From positions 124,001-188,000 of the forward strand of contig CAWKNX010000018.1 of assembly GCA_963851085.1 (NCBI GenBank): a stretch of DNA of 64,000 bases, in the 5' to 3' direction. The notes under the pieces are model-generated. The model had not been told where the DNA came from. It ran no database searches and saw nothing but the letters and a program-made list of their open reading frames with translations. How positions within the stretch are numbered: position 1 is the first letter of the stretch; each line of letters begins with the position of its first letter. Both the position numbers and the translations under genes were made by a program. The stretch comes from DATFVJ01 sp963851085. Its GTDB lineage: Bacteria > Actinomycetota > Actinomycetes > Streptosporangiales > Streptosporangiaceae. Positions 24,976-33,457 of the stretch are shown here, one piece after another.

Positions 24976-25521
24976 GTGGCTCAACCGACTCCACCGGCTC
25001 CGGCAGCACCGGTCGTCATTGTGATGGGCGTGTCAGGCAGCGGCAAGACGACGGTGGGCGCGATGCTTGCCGGCACCCTGAACTGGACCTACGCGGAGGC
25101 CGATGATTTCCACCCCGCGGCGAACGTAGCCAAGATGCGGGCGGGGATTCCGCTCGACGACACCGATCGCTGGCCGTGGCTGCGAGCGATCGCCGCGTGG
25201 ATCGACGTGCAGGCTGCTGCGGGCAAGCCCGCCGTGGTGACGTGCTCCGGGCTCAGGCGGCGCTACCGCGATGTGCTCCGGTCGGGCCGCCCGCAGGTCC
25301 GCCTGGTCTACCTCGACGCGGACCGCGAGGTCATCGCCAGGCGGCTGGCGGCGCGGCACGGCCATTTCTTTCCGGCCAGCTTGCTGGACAGCCAGTTCGC
25401 CGAGCTCGAACCGCCGGAGCCCGGTGAGCATGCGCTGACGGTATCCGCGGGCGGCACGCCGGAGCGTGCCGTCAGCGAGATCATCACTGGGCTGGGGATT
25501 GCTCCACGGGCTCGAGCGTGA
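24976..25521 (+). CDS. gntK: Gluconokinase
   Basis: ATP-dependent phosphorylation of gluconate to 6-phosphogluconate. The protein has 181 residues with the P-loop VMGVSGSGKTTVG, the gluconate-binding YAEADDFHPAANVAKM, GIPLDDTDRWPWL, TCSGLRRRYRDVLR and the lid ARRLAARHGHFFPASLLDSQ. GTG start 4 bp after the response regulator stop suggests co-transcription. It has a short Pro/Ala-rich N-terminal extension. The 3' end overlaps the convergent msrB gene by 38 bp. Confidence 0.93.
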   Translation: MAQPTPPAPAAPVVIVMGVSGSGKTTVGAMLAGTLNWTYAEADDFHPAANVAKMRAGIPLDDTDRWPWLRAIAAWIDVQAAAGKPAVVTCSGLRRRYRDVLRSGRPQVRLVYLDADREVIARRLAARHGHFFPASLLDSQFAELEPPEPGEHALTVSAGGTPERAVSEIITGLGIAPRARA

Positions 25522-25912
25522 GGGAGATCGAGTTGATGCAGTACCTGTCGTCGGTGGGCGTCTGGTAACCCTCGCCGTGGAACACGTGGCCGAGGTGTGA
25601 GCCGCAGTTCGCGCAGCGCACCTCGGTGCGGACCGCCCCGAGCGAGCGATCCTCGAGCAACTGCACGGCGTCGCTGTCGGTCGGGGCGTAGAAACTCGGC
25701 CAGCCGCAGTGCGACGCGAACTTGGTCTGCGAACGGAACAGCTCCGCGCCGCAGGCGCGGCAGCGGTACACCCCGACGGTGGTGGTGTCCGTGTACTCGC
25801 CCGTGAAGGGCGCCTCGGTGCCAGCCTCGCGGAGCACGTGGTATTCCTCGGGGCTCAGCTGCTCCCGCCACTCCTGCTCGGTCTTATCCGAAATGTCTGC
25901 GCCACTCGCCAT
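25484..25912 (-). CDS. msrB: Peptide methionine (R)-S-oxide reductase MsrB
   Basis: Repairs methionine-R-sulfoxide in proteins. The protein has 142 residues; the zinc site is made by CRACG and CANCG, the catalytic Cys sits in DDRYCINSISL and a further Cys in ASHCGWPSFY. HVFHGEGYQTPT is the substrate-binding strand. It is full length for the family. Its first 58 bp overlap the 3' end of the upstream membrane protein gene on the same strand, and its 3' end overlaps gntK on the other strand. Confidence 0.95.
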   Translation of the reverse strand: MASGADISDKTEQEWREQLSPEEYHVLREAGTEAPFTGEYTDTTTVGVYRCRACGAELFRSQTKFASHCGWPSFYAPTDSDAVQLLEDRSLGAVRTEVRCANCGSHLGHVFHGEGYQTPTDDRYCINSISLTLEPVEQSPAQ

Positions 25913-27426
25913 GATCCCAGTGTCTCATGTGACTGTCCAGGTGCTTGCGCGGCCCGCGCCCGCGCGCTCGGCACGCCGATGTCACGCGCGAACGCCAGCG
26001 CGGCGGCGAGGCACGCGAAGGGCAGCACGGCGAGCAGGTACCTGTAGTCGAAATCAGCGGTGGCGAGCGGGAACAGCAGCAGCGTGACCGCGGCGGCACA
26101 CGGGAGCAGGCCCGCGCCGCCCAGGCGGCGCCAGCGGCGGATCAGCCCGGCGAGCCCAGTGAGCAGGATCAGCCCGAACAGCGGGCCGTTGGTGTATACG
26201 TACCGCTGGTAGACGCGGAGGGCGGCGGACCAGGGCGCCGCGACGCGGCTCGGGCGCGCGCGGCCGTAGGCACGCACGTCGGCGGCCGGGGTACCGCCTG
26301 GAATCCAGGTGCGGCCGCTGGGCAGGAGCTGAGGCAGGCAAGGAAACTGGTACTTGCTGACCGTATAGGCGCCAGGGTAGGGGTGCCGGTGCCAGTCCAC
26401 GGCGAGCCGCACGCCCGTAGCGATCGCGCTGAAGTAGCCGAACGGCTGTGCGGTTATGGCGCGAACCGCGAAATGGGTCATCAGCTTGTCGTTTACCACG
26501 CTCACCGGTCCACCTGGCAGGTCACGGGCAGTGGGATTGATCCAGACCAGGCGCCCGGGCGGCGCGCGGTCCGCGGCGGGCTGCGACAGGCAGAGCCGGC
26601 GCTCCGGCGCGGGCGGCCGGATCCGCGCGCAGTCGGCGAACGACGACACCCGCCCCCAGAGGTAGAACCCCGTCGAGCGGGTGAGCGTGTACTGGCCGTT
26701 GACCGCGTGGAACCATGCTCCGTACGCCATGATCGGCAGCGCGCACCCCGCGAGCAGCGCGACAGGGACCCGCCAGCCGCGCCAGCGGGCGACGAAATAG
26801 CCGGTCATAACCGCGATCAGGGGCAGTCCCGCCTCGCGGACGAGTACCGCGTAGCCGGTGATCAGTCCCGCGCCGAGCATGACCCACGGCGCCGGCCTGT
26901 CGCGCCACAGGGCCAGCGTGACGGCGGCCACGACCAGGAAGGCGAATAGCGTGTCGGACATCAGCATGTGCTCGAGCTGAACCTGGTAGCCGTCGAGCAG
27001 AACGGGAACCGCGGCAAGGGTCGCTCCCCAGCGCGGCAGCCGCGACCGCCGGGCGAGCGCGTAGATCATGACAGCGATGGACAGGCCCATCAGATGCTGA
27101 ATCAGCGCGACAAGCGTCAGGCTGCGGCTCGGCTCGAGCGCCCGGAGCAGGAAGGAGTAGCCGATGGTCTTGCTGAGGTCGGGCCGCGGCCGCAGTGCCG
27201 CGCCCAGGTAGAGGTAGGAATCGCCGGGAAACCAGAGCACGCCCGGGTAGCCGAGCATCGCGGCCAGCCGCAGCGCCGCGCCCACGCCGAGCGCGCCGGC
27301 GAACAGCCGGTTCCGCGTTAACAGGCCACCTGTGGCGCGCAATGTGGCGCCCAGTTTGGCGCCCACTGGGGCGCCCAGCCCTTCCCGCACCTCCGGCACA
27401 CTAGCGTGATCATGGTGGCCGGCCAT
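25855..27426 (-). CDS. Polytopic membrane protein, GT-C glycosyltransferase-like
   Basis: The protein has 523 residues with about ten hydrophobic helices (ALGVGAALRLAAMLGYPGVL, LTLVALIQHLMGLSIAVMIY, FAFLVVAAVTLALW and others). The first loop carries FPGDSYLYLGAAL, resembling the Asp-containing loop of GT-C transferases. A large extracytoplasmic segment lies at ~250-400. The last helix ends in ATADFDYRYLLAVLPF, typical of actinobacterial integral membrane proteins of this group. A decayed piece of a related protein lies at 31981-32179. The C-terminus overlaps msrB by 58 bp, so either the end is extended by a lost stop or the overlap is real. The transferred sugar is unknown. Confidence 0.65.
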   Translation of the reverse strand: MAGHHDHASVPEVREGLGAPVGAKLGATLRATGGLLTRNRLFAGALGVGAALRLAAMLGYPGVLWFPGDSYLYLGAALRPRPDLSKTIGYSFLLRALEPSRSLTLVALIQHLMGLSIAVMIYALARRSRLPRWGATLAAVPVLLDGYQVQLEHMLMSDTLFAFLVVAAVTLALWRDRPAPWVMLGAGLITGYAVLVREAGLPLIAVMTGYFVARWRGWRVPVALLAGCALPIMAYGAWFHAVNGQYTLTRSTGFYLWGRVSSFADCARIRPPAPERRLCLSQPAADRAPPGRLVWINPTARDLPGGPVSVVNDKLMTHFAVRAITAQPFGYFSAIATGVRLAVDWHRHPYPGAYTVSKYQFPCLPQLLPSGRTWIPGGTPAADVRAYGRARPSRVAAPWSAALRVYQRYVYTNGPLFGLILLTGLAGLIRRWRRLGGAGLLPCAAAVTLLLFPLATADFDYRYLLAVLPFACLAAALAFARDIGVPSARARAAQAPGQSHETLGSWRVAQTFRIRPSRSGGSS

Positions 27427-27483
27427 GTGCCAGCGGCTGACGGCCCAGTGAACGGCAGCTTCAGCTTCGGTGCGTCCCGTTCC

Positions 27484-29331
27484 TCAGTGGTGCGTGCCGA
27501 GCTGGATCGCCTTCACCACCAGGAGCAGCACCGACAGGGCGAGGTAGGCGTACATGCCGAGCAGGGCCAGCCTCGTCGCGGGTGACCAGCTGACGGGCTT
27601 GAGCAGCGCGAGCGGCGGCATCCGCCAGCCGCTGCGCTGCTCGCGCGGGATCCGGGGCGGCGGCTGCGCCGCGCGGTGGCGGGCCCGCAGGAGCCGCAGC
27701 CCGGCGCTGGCCACGACGAGACCCGCCAGCAGGATGACGGACAGCCAGATCGCGACCCTCGCCGCGTCGAGGTGCGGGAACGCGGTGGTCGCCACGAGTG
27801 TGCCCGACAGCATCAGCAGCATCGCGATGATGAACGTGGCGAGGATGTTGAGCCAGCGCGGATTGACCCACGGGCCGAGCACCTCCGGGTCGTTGCACAG
27901 CAGCAGCAGGAATGTGCTCGCGCTCGGCAGCAGCACCCCGGCAAGTGCCTGGACGGCGGTGGTGATCAGGCCGAGCGGCGCGCCAGGGATGAGCACGATC
28001 GCGGCGGCCGCCACGACTACCACGGTATAGCTGGCGTAGAAGGCCCTGGCGTCGCGGAATTTGCGGTGCAGCGAGTGCTTGATGCCGAACATGTCGCCGA
28101 AGGCGTAGCTCGTCGCGAGCGTGACCGCCGCGGCGCCGATGATGCTGGCGTCGAGCAGCACGATCGCGAACAGCGCGCCGAGCACGGCGCTCTTGGCATC
28201 GAGTGCGTAGGCGACCCCGAGGGCGTCGGTGAAGTGCCCCACCAGCGGGGTGCCCCGCACCGCGTAGGCCGCCACGATCACGATCGCGCCCGCGCCCACG
28301 ACCACGACGAAGGAGCCGAGCACGGTGTCGGCGCGCTCGTAGCCCATGAACCGCGGTGTGATCCGCTTGTCGATCACATTGGACTGCTGGAAGAACAGCT
28401 GCCACGGAGCCACCGTCGTGCCCACGATCGCGATGATGAGCAGGATGCCGTTGGAGTTGATGCCACCCTGGATGCCGGGCACGATGAGGTGGTAGAAGCT
28501 GGAGTCGTAGGCCGGATGAGACAGGACGGCGAGTGGGACGAGCACCAGGCTCGCCGCGATGAACAGCAGCATCGCGCGCTCCCACCGCTGGAAGCTGCCG
28601 CTCGCAGTGATGGCCACGAGCACCACGGCCGCACAGGGCACCGCGATGTACTTGCTGACCCCGAAGTACTGCAGGGCGAGCGACACGCCGATGAACTCGG
28701 TGACGATGGTGAGGAAGTTGAGCAGGAACAGGTCGCCGACGCTGAACCAGCCCCAGAACCGCCCGAACCGTTCGTTGATGAGCTTGGCGTGCCCGACACC
28801 GGTCACCGCCCCGAGCCTTACCACCATTTCCTGGTTGACGATCAGCACGGGCACAAGCAGCAGCAGCACCCACATCAGGGTGTAGCCGTAGTCCTGCCCC
28901 GCCTGTGCGTAGGTGGAGACGCCGCCCGCGTCGTTGTCTCCGACCATCACGATCAGCCCGGGGCCCACGATGGCGAGGAAGGTCACAAGCCGCCGCTTCA
29001 GCCCGTGCCTGTGGTCTTCCTCGCCGATCCGGATCCGGCCGAGAGCGCCCTCGATGTCACCGAGATGCTGTTCGTCGAGCACGGCGCTCGGGGGCGTCAG
29101 GAGCCTCTTGGCAGGCTCATTGTGGCTGGCTGTCACCCGGTGGCTGGCTGTGACCCGGTGGTTCACCGATCCCTGGTCTGCGAGCCCTTCCGCGCCGGGC
29201 GGTGCCGCGCCGGGCGGTGCCGCGCCGGGCGGTGCCGCGCCGGGCGCACCGTCGAGCGGCACCGCGCCGGATGCCGCCGCGATCGGCTGGCCTTCCTGAG
29301 CCCCCTGCTGGGACTCGGGCGGCCCGCTCAT
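27484..29331 (-). CDS. Nramp-related divalent metal transporter (NRMT-like)
   Basis: The protein has 615 residues: a ~115-residue cytosolic N-terminus, eleven to twelve TM helices and a short basic stretch. TM1 has IVMVGDNDAGGVSTYAQAG in place of the classic DPGN. TM6 has VGTTVAPWQLFFQQS, so the Met-Pro-His of Nramp Mn/Fe carriers becomes Ala-Pro-Trp. Loss of that methionine is the reported mark of Nramp-related Mg2+ transporters, so Mg2+/Mn2+ is the likely cargo. The start overlaps the MgtE_N-CBS stop (ATGA), supporting Mg2+ linkage. The N-terminus contains repeats (GAAPP four times; HRVTAS twice) encoded by 15- and 18-bp tandem units. Confidence 0.85.
   Translation of the reverse strand: MSGPPESQQGAQEGQPIAAASGAVPLDGAPGAAPPGAAPPGAAPPGAEGLADQGSVNHRVTASHRVTASHNEPAKRLLTPPSAVLDEQHLGDIEGALGRIRIGEEDHRHGLKRRLVTFLAIVGPGLIVMVGDNDAGGVSTYAQAGQDYGYTLMWVLLLLVPVLIVNQEMVVRLGAVTGVGHAKLINERFGRFWGWFSVGDLFLLNFLTIVTEFIGVSLALQYFGVSKYIAVPCAAVVLVAITASGSFQRWERAMLLFIAASLVLVPLAVLSHPAYDSSFYHLIVPGIQGGINSNGILLIIAIVGTTVAPWQLFFQQSNVIDKRITPRFMGYERADTVLGSFVVVVGAGAIVIVAAYAVRGTPLVGHFTDALGVAYALDAKSAVLGALFAIVLLDASIIGAAAVTLATSYAFGDMFGIKHSLHRKFRDARAFYASYTVVVVAAAAIVLIPGAPLGLITTAVQALAGVLLPSASTFLLLLCNDPEVLGPWVNPRWLNILATFIIAMLLMLSGTLVATTAFPHLDAARVAIWLSVILLAGLVVASAGLRLLRARHRAAQPPPRIPREQRSGWRMPPLALLKPVSWSPATRLALLGMYAYLALSVLLLVVKAIQLGTHH
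29191..29250 (-). repeat. 15-bp tandem repeat in the 5' part of the Nramp-like gene
   Basis: cgcgccgggcggtgc occurs at 29191-29205, 29206-29220 and 29221-29235, with a variant at 29236-29250. It encodes the Gly/Ala/Pro repeats of the cytosolic N-terminus. Confidence 0.9.
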
Positions 29332-30737
29332 GTCCCCTCCTGGCCGGGCAGGCCTGGCGGCCCGTGCGTTCGCGGCCCCGCATCGCTGGGCTGGCCGCGT
29401 TTCGGCTCATCGTCGTCGTCCGCCGTGTCGCCGCGGTGCGCGTCGGGCGGCATCGCCGCCTCACGGCGTCTCCAGTCCTCGGGCAGGGTGACCTCGAGCA
29501 CGTCATCCACGGTGATCACGCCGAGCATCCGGCAGTCGTTGTCCACGACCGGGATGGTGATCAGGTTGTAGTCGGTCATCAGGACCGCGACATCCATGAC
29601 ATCGGTGTCGGGCCCGATCCGCACCGGATCGGTGTCGCTGACCTCCATCAGCCCCGCGGCGGGGTCGGACTGAAGCAACGTGACCAGCCGGGCCACGCCG
29701 TGCAGGTGGCCGCCTCTGTCCACCGCGTGGACACTCGTCAGCGCCTCCGGCTGAAGGTTGCCCGACAGGCTCACCGCTTCGAGCGCGTCACGGACCGTCA
29801 CATGGCGTGACATGGCGAGGAAGTCGACTCCCATCAGGCCGCCCGCGCTCGTCGGGTTGAAGCCCATCAGCGTCATCACCTTGGTGCGCTGGCCGGCCGG
29901 GAGCAGGTCGAGCACCGGCTGGCGGCGGCGCTGCGGCAGTTCGGCGATCGTGTCGGCGGCGTCGTCGGCCCTCATCCGGGCGAGCACGCCCGCGATCTCG
30001 GCGTCCGTCCTGGCACCGAGCAGCCGCGACGCGAGTTCCTCATCGAGTTCCTCGAAGACATCCGCCTCGAGTTCGGGGTCCGCGTGGACGTGGCCGAGGA
30101 TCTCGGTCTCCTCGTCCTTCGAGGCGTCTTCGAGCAGGTCGGCGATCTGCGCGGGCTTGAGCCTGCGGATCCGCGCGAACGGCCCGCGCAGCACCGCGCT
30201 GCCGCTGTGGCCGATGAGCGCCTCGAACTCCCGCCAGTCCCTGGCGTCATGCTCCTCGCCGTCATGGCTGAAGAGCCCGAGCAGGCGGCGCGGCCGGCGG
30301 CGGCTGTCCACCGCGGCGAGCACCCAGTTGCCGTCCACCGGGGCCAGTTGGAGATCCCCGGCGCGTACCAGGCGTGCCCGGCCGACGTCGATGAGACGGT
30401 GCCCGAGCACGTCCGCGCGCAGCAGGACCTCACCCTCGCGGCGCTCGAACCTGCGCAGGTCCAGTTTGGCGCTCGTGAGCTTGAGCAACTCGCCGTCGAA
30501 CGAGCCGACCTGCTCGATCGGCACGTAGACCTCCCGTCCGCCGCCCACCGCGGCGACCAGGCCGGTGACCAGCGGGTAGTCGGCGCCGCGCAGCCGTACG
30601 ATGACGTCAGACAGCCGTCCGAGCGGCTGGCCGCTGCGGTCCGCGAGCGGGCGGCCGAGCAACGCGGACAGGTAGATGCTCCGGGCACCCCGTGGCTCAG
30701 CCTGCGGTGCCGGCGCGGCCGGCGGTGTCGTGGTCAT
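29328..30737 (-). CDS. Soluble MgtE_N-CBS protein with N-terminal PRC-barrel-like domains (Mg2+ sensor subunit)
   Basis: The protein has 469 residues and no TM helix. The N-terminal ~170 residues look like PRC-barrel modules (GRPLADRSGQPLGRLSDVIV). Next is the MgtE_N superhelix (LKPAQIADLLEDASKDEETE, LGARTDAEIAGVLARMRADD, TIAELPQRRRQPVLDLLP). A CBS pair (MSRHVTVRDALEAV; VMDVAVLMTDYNLITIPVVD) follows, then an acidic/basic tail. MgtE_N-CBS normally gates the MgtE channel in response to cytosolic Mg2+; here the channel half is absent and an Nramp-like transporter follows with ATGA overlap. The ATG at 30737 has gaggagg 8 nt upstream. A regulatory partner role is inferred. Confidence 0.8.
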   Translation of the reverse strand: MTTTPPAAPAPQAEPRGARSIYLSALLGRPLADRSGQPLGRLSDVIVRLRGADYPLVTGLVAAVGGGREVYVPIEQVGSFDGELLKLTSAKLDLRRFERREGEVLLRADVLGHRLIDVGRARLVRAGDLQLAPVDGNWVLAAVDSRRRPRRLLGLFSHDGEEHDARDWREFEALIGHSGSAVLRGPFARIRRLKPAQIADLLEDASKDEETEILGHVHADPELEADVFEELDEELASRLLGARTDAEIAGVLARMRADDAADTIAELPQRRRQPVLDLLPAGQRTKVMTLMGFNPTSAGGLMGVDFLAMSRHVTVRDALEAVSLSGNLQPEALTSVHAVDRGGHLHGVARLVTLLQSDPAAGLMEVSDTDPVRIGPDTDVMDVAVLMTDYNLITIPVVDNDCRMLGVITVDDVLEVTLPEDWRRREAAMPPDAHRGDTADDDDEPKRGQPSDAGPRTHGPPGLPGQEGT

Positions 30738-30784
30738 GCCCTGTGCCTCCTCGGACGGGTGATCCGTGGCCAGGACTGGCCAGA

Positions 30785-31942
30785 TCACCGTTTACCGGTT
30801 ACACCAGTACCAGACAACCGGACCGGTGGACAGGGCGGCAAGGCGGCATCCGCCTGAGTGCGTGCGTCGGCCCACTCCTCCAGTTGCGCGACGAAGGTCC
30901 GCGCGAAGACCGGCCAGTCCAGCGTCTCGAGTGCCGCACGGTGCCCGCGCCGGCCCATTTCCGCGCGCAGCCCGATGTCGTCGCGGAGCCTGAGCACGGC
31001 CTGGGCCGCGAGCGCCGGCTCGCGGAACGGCACGACGAAGCCGCATCGATGGCGCTCGACGAGGTCGGTCGCGGGCCCGGTCGGGCTGGTGACAACCGGG
31101 ACGCCGCGCGCCATGTACTCGACGACCTTGGTTGGCAAACAGCGCCGGTAGTTCGGCTCGTCGTGCAGCAGCGACAGCCCGGCAAGTGCCCCGTCCACCA
31201 TCCGGAGCGCCTGGGTGTTGGGCACGAAGCCGAACCAGCGCACCAGGCCAGCCGCCTGCGCCTCGCCGAGCCGCGCGCGGACCGGTGGGTCCGCGTCGCC
31301 GATGAGCTCGACGGCGATGCCGTGCGGCCGCAGCAGCCGGGCGAGTTCGATCAAGTCCGCGGCGCCGCGGGCCGCGGAAAGCTGGCCCAGATAGACGACC
31401 CGGTCGTAACCCGGCGGTTCGGGCGGCCGGAGCGGGACGTAGGTCGTGTTCGGCACCACCGGATGCGCCCGGCGGAACCGCTTCTGGTAATCGTGTTCGG
31501 CCAGCAGTAGGTGGATGCGGCGCTCCGCGATGCGCTCGGCGGCACGGACGGCGGCGGCGAGCGGCCGCCTCAGCGGCCAGGGAACCCAGCTCTTGATCGC
31601 GATCGCGGCAGCGGTGTCCTCGTGCACGTCCCAGACCGTGGGCGGGCGGCGCAGCGTGGGCAGCACGAGCAGTAACTCGGGGTCGTGGATGACGAGCAGG
31701 TGGGCGTTCGCGGCGTGGAGTGCAAGCTCGCGGCGCGCGGCAAGCAACGCGCGGAGCCTGCGGCGGCCCGTCGCCCGCGGTACGTCCGCCGCGGTGAGCG
31801 CCGGCCAGGGCGTCACCCGGCAATGCCTGAATGGCGCGATATATGTGACGTCATGGCCGGCGTCGAGCAGGGCACGGATCTGGCGGTGCAGAATTCGCGC
31901 ATCGGCCGGATTATGGACGGCGGTGCACACGACGACGCGCAT
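30785..31942 (-). CDS. Glycosyltransferase family 4 protein
   Basis: The protein has 385 residues with a GT-B fold. The N-domain begins VVVCTAVHNPADARILHRQ and contains LLVIHDPELLL. The C-domain holds VVYLGQLSAARGAADLIELA, RWFGFVPNTQALRMV and the nucleotide-binding CLPTKVVEYMARGVPVVTS. The start at 31942 follows tggag at 6 nt. It is the first of several sugar-transfer genes up to 43.0 kb and ends 47 bp before the MgtE_N gene. The acceptor is unknown. Confidence 0.85.
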   Translation of the reverse strand: MRVVVCTAVHNPADARILHRQIRALLDAGHDVTYIAPFRHCRVTPWPALTAADVPRATGRRRLRALLAARRELALHAANAHLLVIHDPELLLVLPTLRRPPTVWDVHEDTAAAIAIKSWVPWPLRRPLAAAVRAAERIAERRIHLLLAEHDYQKRFRRAHPVVPNTTYVPLRPPEPPGYDRVVYLGQLSAARGAADLIELARLLRPHGIAVELIGDADPPVRARLGEAQAAGLVRWFGFVPNTQALRMVDGALAGLSLLHDEPNYRRCLPTKVVEYMARGVPVVTSPTGPATDLVERHRCGFVVPFREPALAAQAVLRLRDDIGLRAEMGRRGHRAALETLDWPVFARTFVAQLEEWADARTQADAALPPCPPVRLSGTGVTGKR

Positions 31943-31980
31943 TTTGACTCCAGACTTTCGCCGGCCCAGATGCACATACA

Positions 31981-32179
31981 CTAAGAGATCGGCTGATGGA
32001 AAACGGAAGGTGTCACGGGCTTTTCCGGGAGTGTTAACGCGCCGGTCTCATCAGGTTTCTCGTCCATCGGCACGGGTGCGAATGCGAGCGCGCCGACCGG
32101 GAATGCGAAGGGCGGCACCGGCAGGAGGTATCGGTAACTGAAGTCCCCGTCAGCCACCCCGGGGCCGTCCTCGCGATGC
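31981..32179 (-). pseudogene. C-terminal relic of a polytopic membrane protein
   Basis: The frame reads VADGDFSYRYLLPVPPFAF then PVGALAFAP, closely resembling the last helix (ATADFDYRYLLAVLPF...ALAFA) of the membrane protein at 25855-27426. Proline replacements and the missing upstream part mark it as dead. It lies between the sugar dehydrogenase and the GT4 gene, so a lost paralogue probably once belonged to this locus. Confidence 0.45.
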
Positions 32180-33442
32180 TCACAGCACCTCAGCCCGCGC
32201 GCCCGCCGCCACCGTGCCACGCGTGTCGAGCAGGAGCCGCGCGCCATAGGCGATCGCGTCCAGGTCGTACGCGCTGTGCGCTTGCAGCAGGATGGTCAGA
32301 TCGGCGCTCGCCACCTCGGCGTCCAGGTCGGCCGCGCGCCGCACAGGCAGCCCATCCACCCACCACGCGTCCACGTACGGATCGTGGTAGGCGAGCTTGG
32401 CCCCGCGGGCGCGGAGCTTGCGGGCGATGGGCCGGACAGGGGTCTCGCGCTGGTCGGCGATGTCCTTCTTGTAGGTCACGCCGAGCAGTAGCACGTCCGC
32501 GCCGTTGAGCGCCCTGGAATTGCGGTTGAGCAGTTCCGTGGCCCGGTCCACCACGTAGCCGGGCATCCGGCTGTTGATCTCCTGTGCGAGCTCGACGAAT
32601 CTGAACGGATAGCCGAGGGTCCTGACCTTGTACGACAGGTAACCGGGATCGATGGGGATGCAGTGCCCGCCGACGCCAGGGCCCGGGTAGAACGCCTGGA
32701 AGCCGAACGGCTTCGTCGCGGCGCATCTGATCGCGTCCCACAGGTCCACGCCGAGCTCATGACAAAAGATCGCCATCTCGTTCACCAGGGCGATGTTCAC
32801 GTGCCTGTAGGTGTTCTCGAGCAGCTTGGCCATCTCCGCCTCGCGGGTAGACCTGGCGTGCACGACCTGGTCGCAGAGCTTGCCGTAGAACACGCCGGCC
32901 GTGGCGGCGCAGCCCGGCGTGTGGCCGCCGACGATCTTGGGGGTGTTGCGGATGCCGTACGTCGTGTTGCCCGGGTCGATCCGCTCCGGTGAGAACGCGA
33001 GGTGGAAGCCGGTGCCCGCGGTCATGCCCGACAGCTTCTCCAGGATGGGCCTGACGACCTCGTCCGTGGTTCCCGGATACGTGGTGGACTCGAGCACGAC
33101 GAGCATGCCGGGATGCAGCAGCCGTCCGGCCGTCTGCGCCGCCGCGCGCACCGCGGCCAGGTCGGGGCCGTCGGCGGCAGTCAGCGGTGTGGGCACGCAG
33201 ATCACCGCCACGGCGGGCGCGGGAATGGCGGACTCGTCGGTGGTGGCGCGGAAACCGCGCGCCAGCATGGCGGAGATGTCGTCGTCGCGGACATCGTCGA
33301 TGTGGGAGTATCCGGCGTTCAGGCGGTCCGCCACCTCGCGGCTGTGGTCGTAGCCGATCACGCTGAGCCCGGAGCGGACTGCCTCGCGGGCTAGTGGCAG
33401 GCCCACATAGCCGAGCCCGATCACGACCAGGTCGATCGGCAC
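32180..33442 (-). CDS. UDP-sugar 6-dehydrogenase, WecC/WbpA-like (UDP-ManNAc or UDP-GlcNAc dehydrogenase)
   Basis: NAD-dependent oxidation of a UDP-sugar to its uronic acid. The protein has 420 residues: Rossmann motif VVIGLGYVGLPLAREA, AVICVPTPLT, VLESTTYPGTTDEVV, FSPERIDPGN, AKLLENTYRHVNIALVNEMA, the catalytic Cys in GPGVGGHCIPIDPGYLSYK, and the C-domain LLGVTYKKDIADQRETP. The GGHCIPIDP form is typical of N-acetyl-sugar dehydrogenases rather than UDP-glucose dehydrogenase. With the WecB-type epimerase at 35.4 kb it would make UDP-ManNAcA for a surface polysaccharide. Choice between ManNAc and GlcNAc substrate is inference. Confidence 0.88.
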   Translation of the reverse strand: MPIDLVVIGLGYVGLPLAREAVRSGLSVIGYDHSREVADRLNAGYSHIDDVRDDDISAMLARGFRATTDESAIPAPAVAVICVPTPLTAADGPDLAAVRAAAQTAGRLLHPGMLVVLESTTYPGTTDEVVRPILEKLSGMTAGTGFHLAFSPERIDPGNTTYGIRNTPKIVGGHTPGCAATAGVFYGKLCDQVVHARSTREAEMAKLLENTYRHVNIALVNEMAIFCHELGVDLWDAIRCAATKPFGFQAFYPGPGVGGHCIPIDPGYLSYKVRTLGYPFRFVELAQEINSRMPGYVVDRATELLNRNSRALNGADVLLLGVTYKKDIADQRETPVRPIARKLRARGAKLAYHDPYVDAWWVDGLPVRRAADLDAEVASADLTILLQAHSAYDLDAIAYGARLLLDTRGTVAAGARAEVL

Positions 33443-33457
33443 GTCTACCTCCGTTCC

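Noticed and set aside
27676..29571. 631-codon plus-strand frame
   Set aside because: Antisense to the Nramp-like gene; Asp/His/Arg-rich low-complexity translation typical of a reverse frame of membrane codons.
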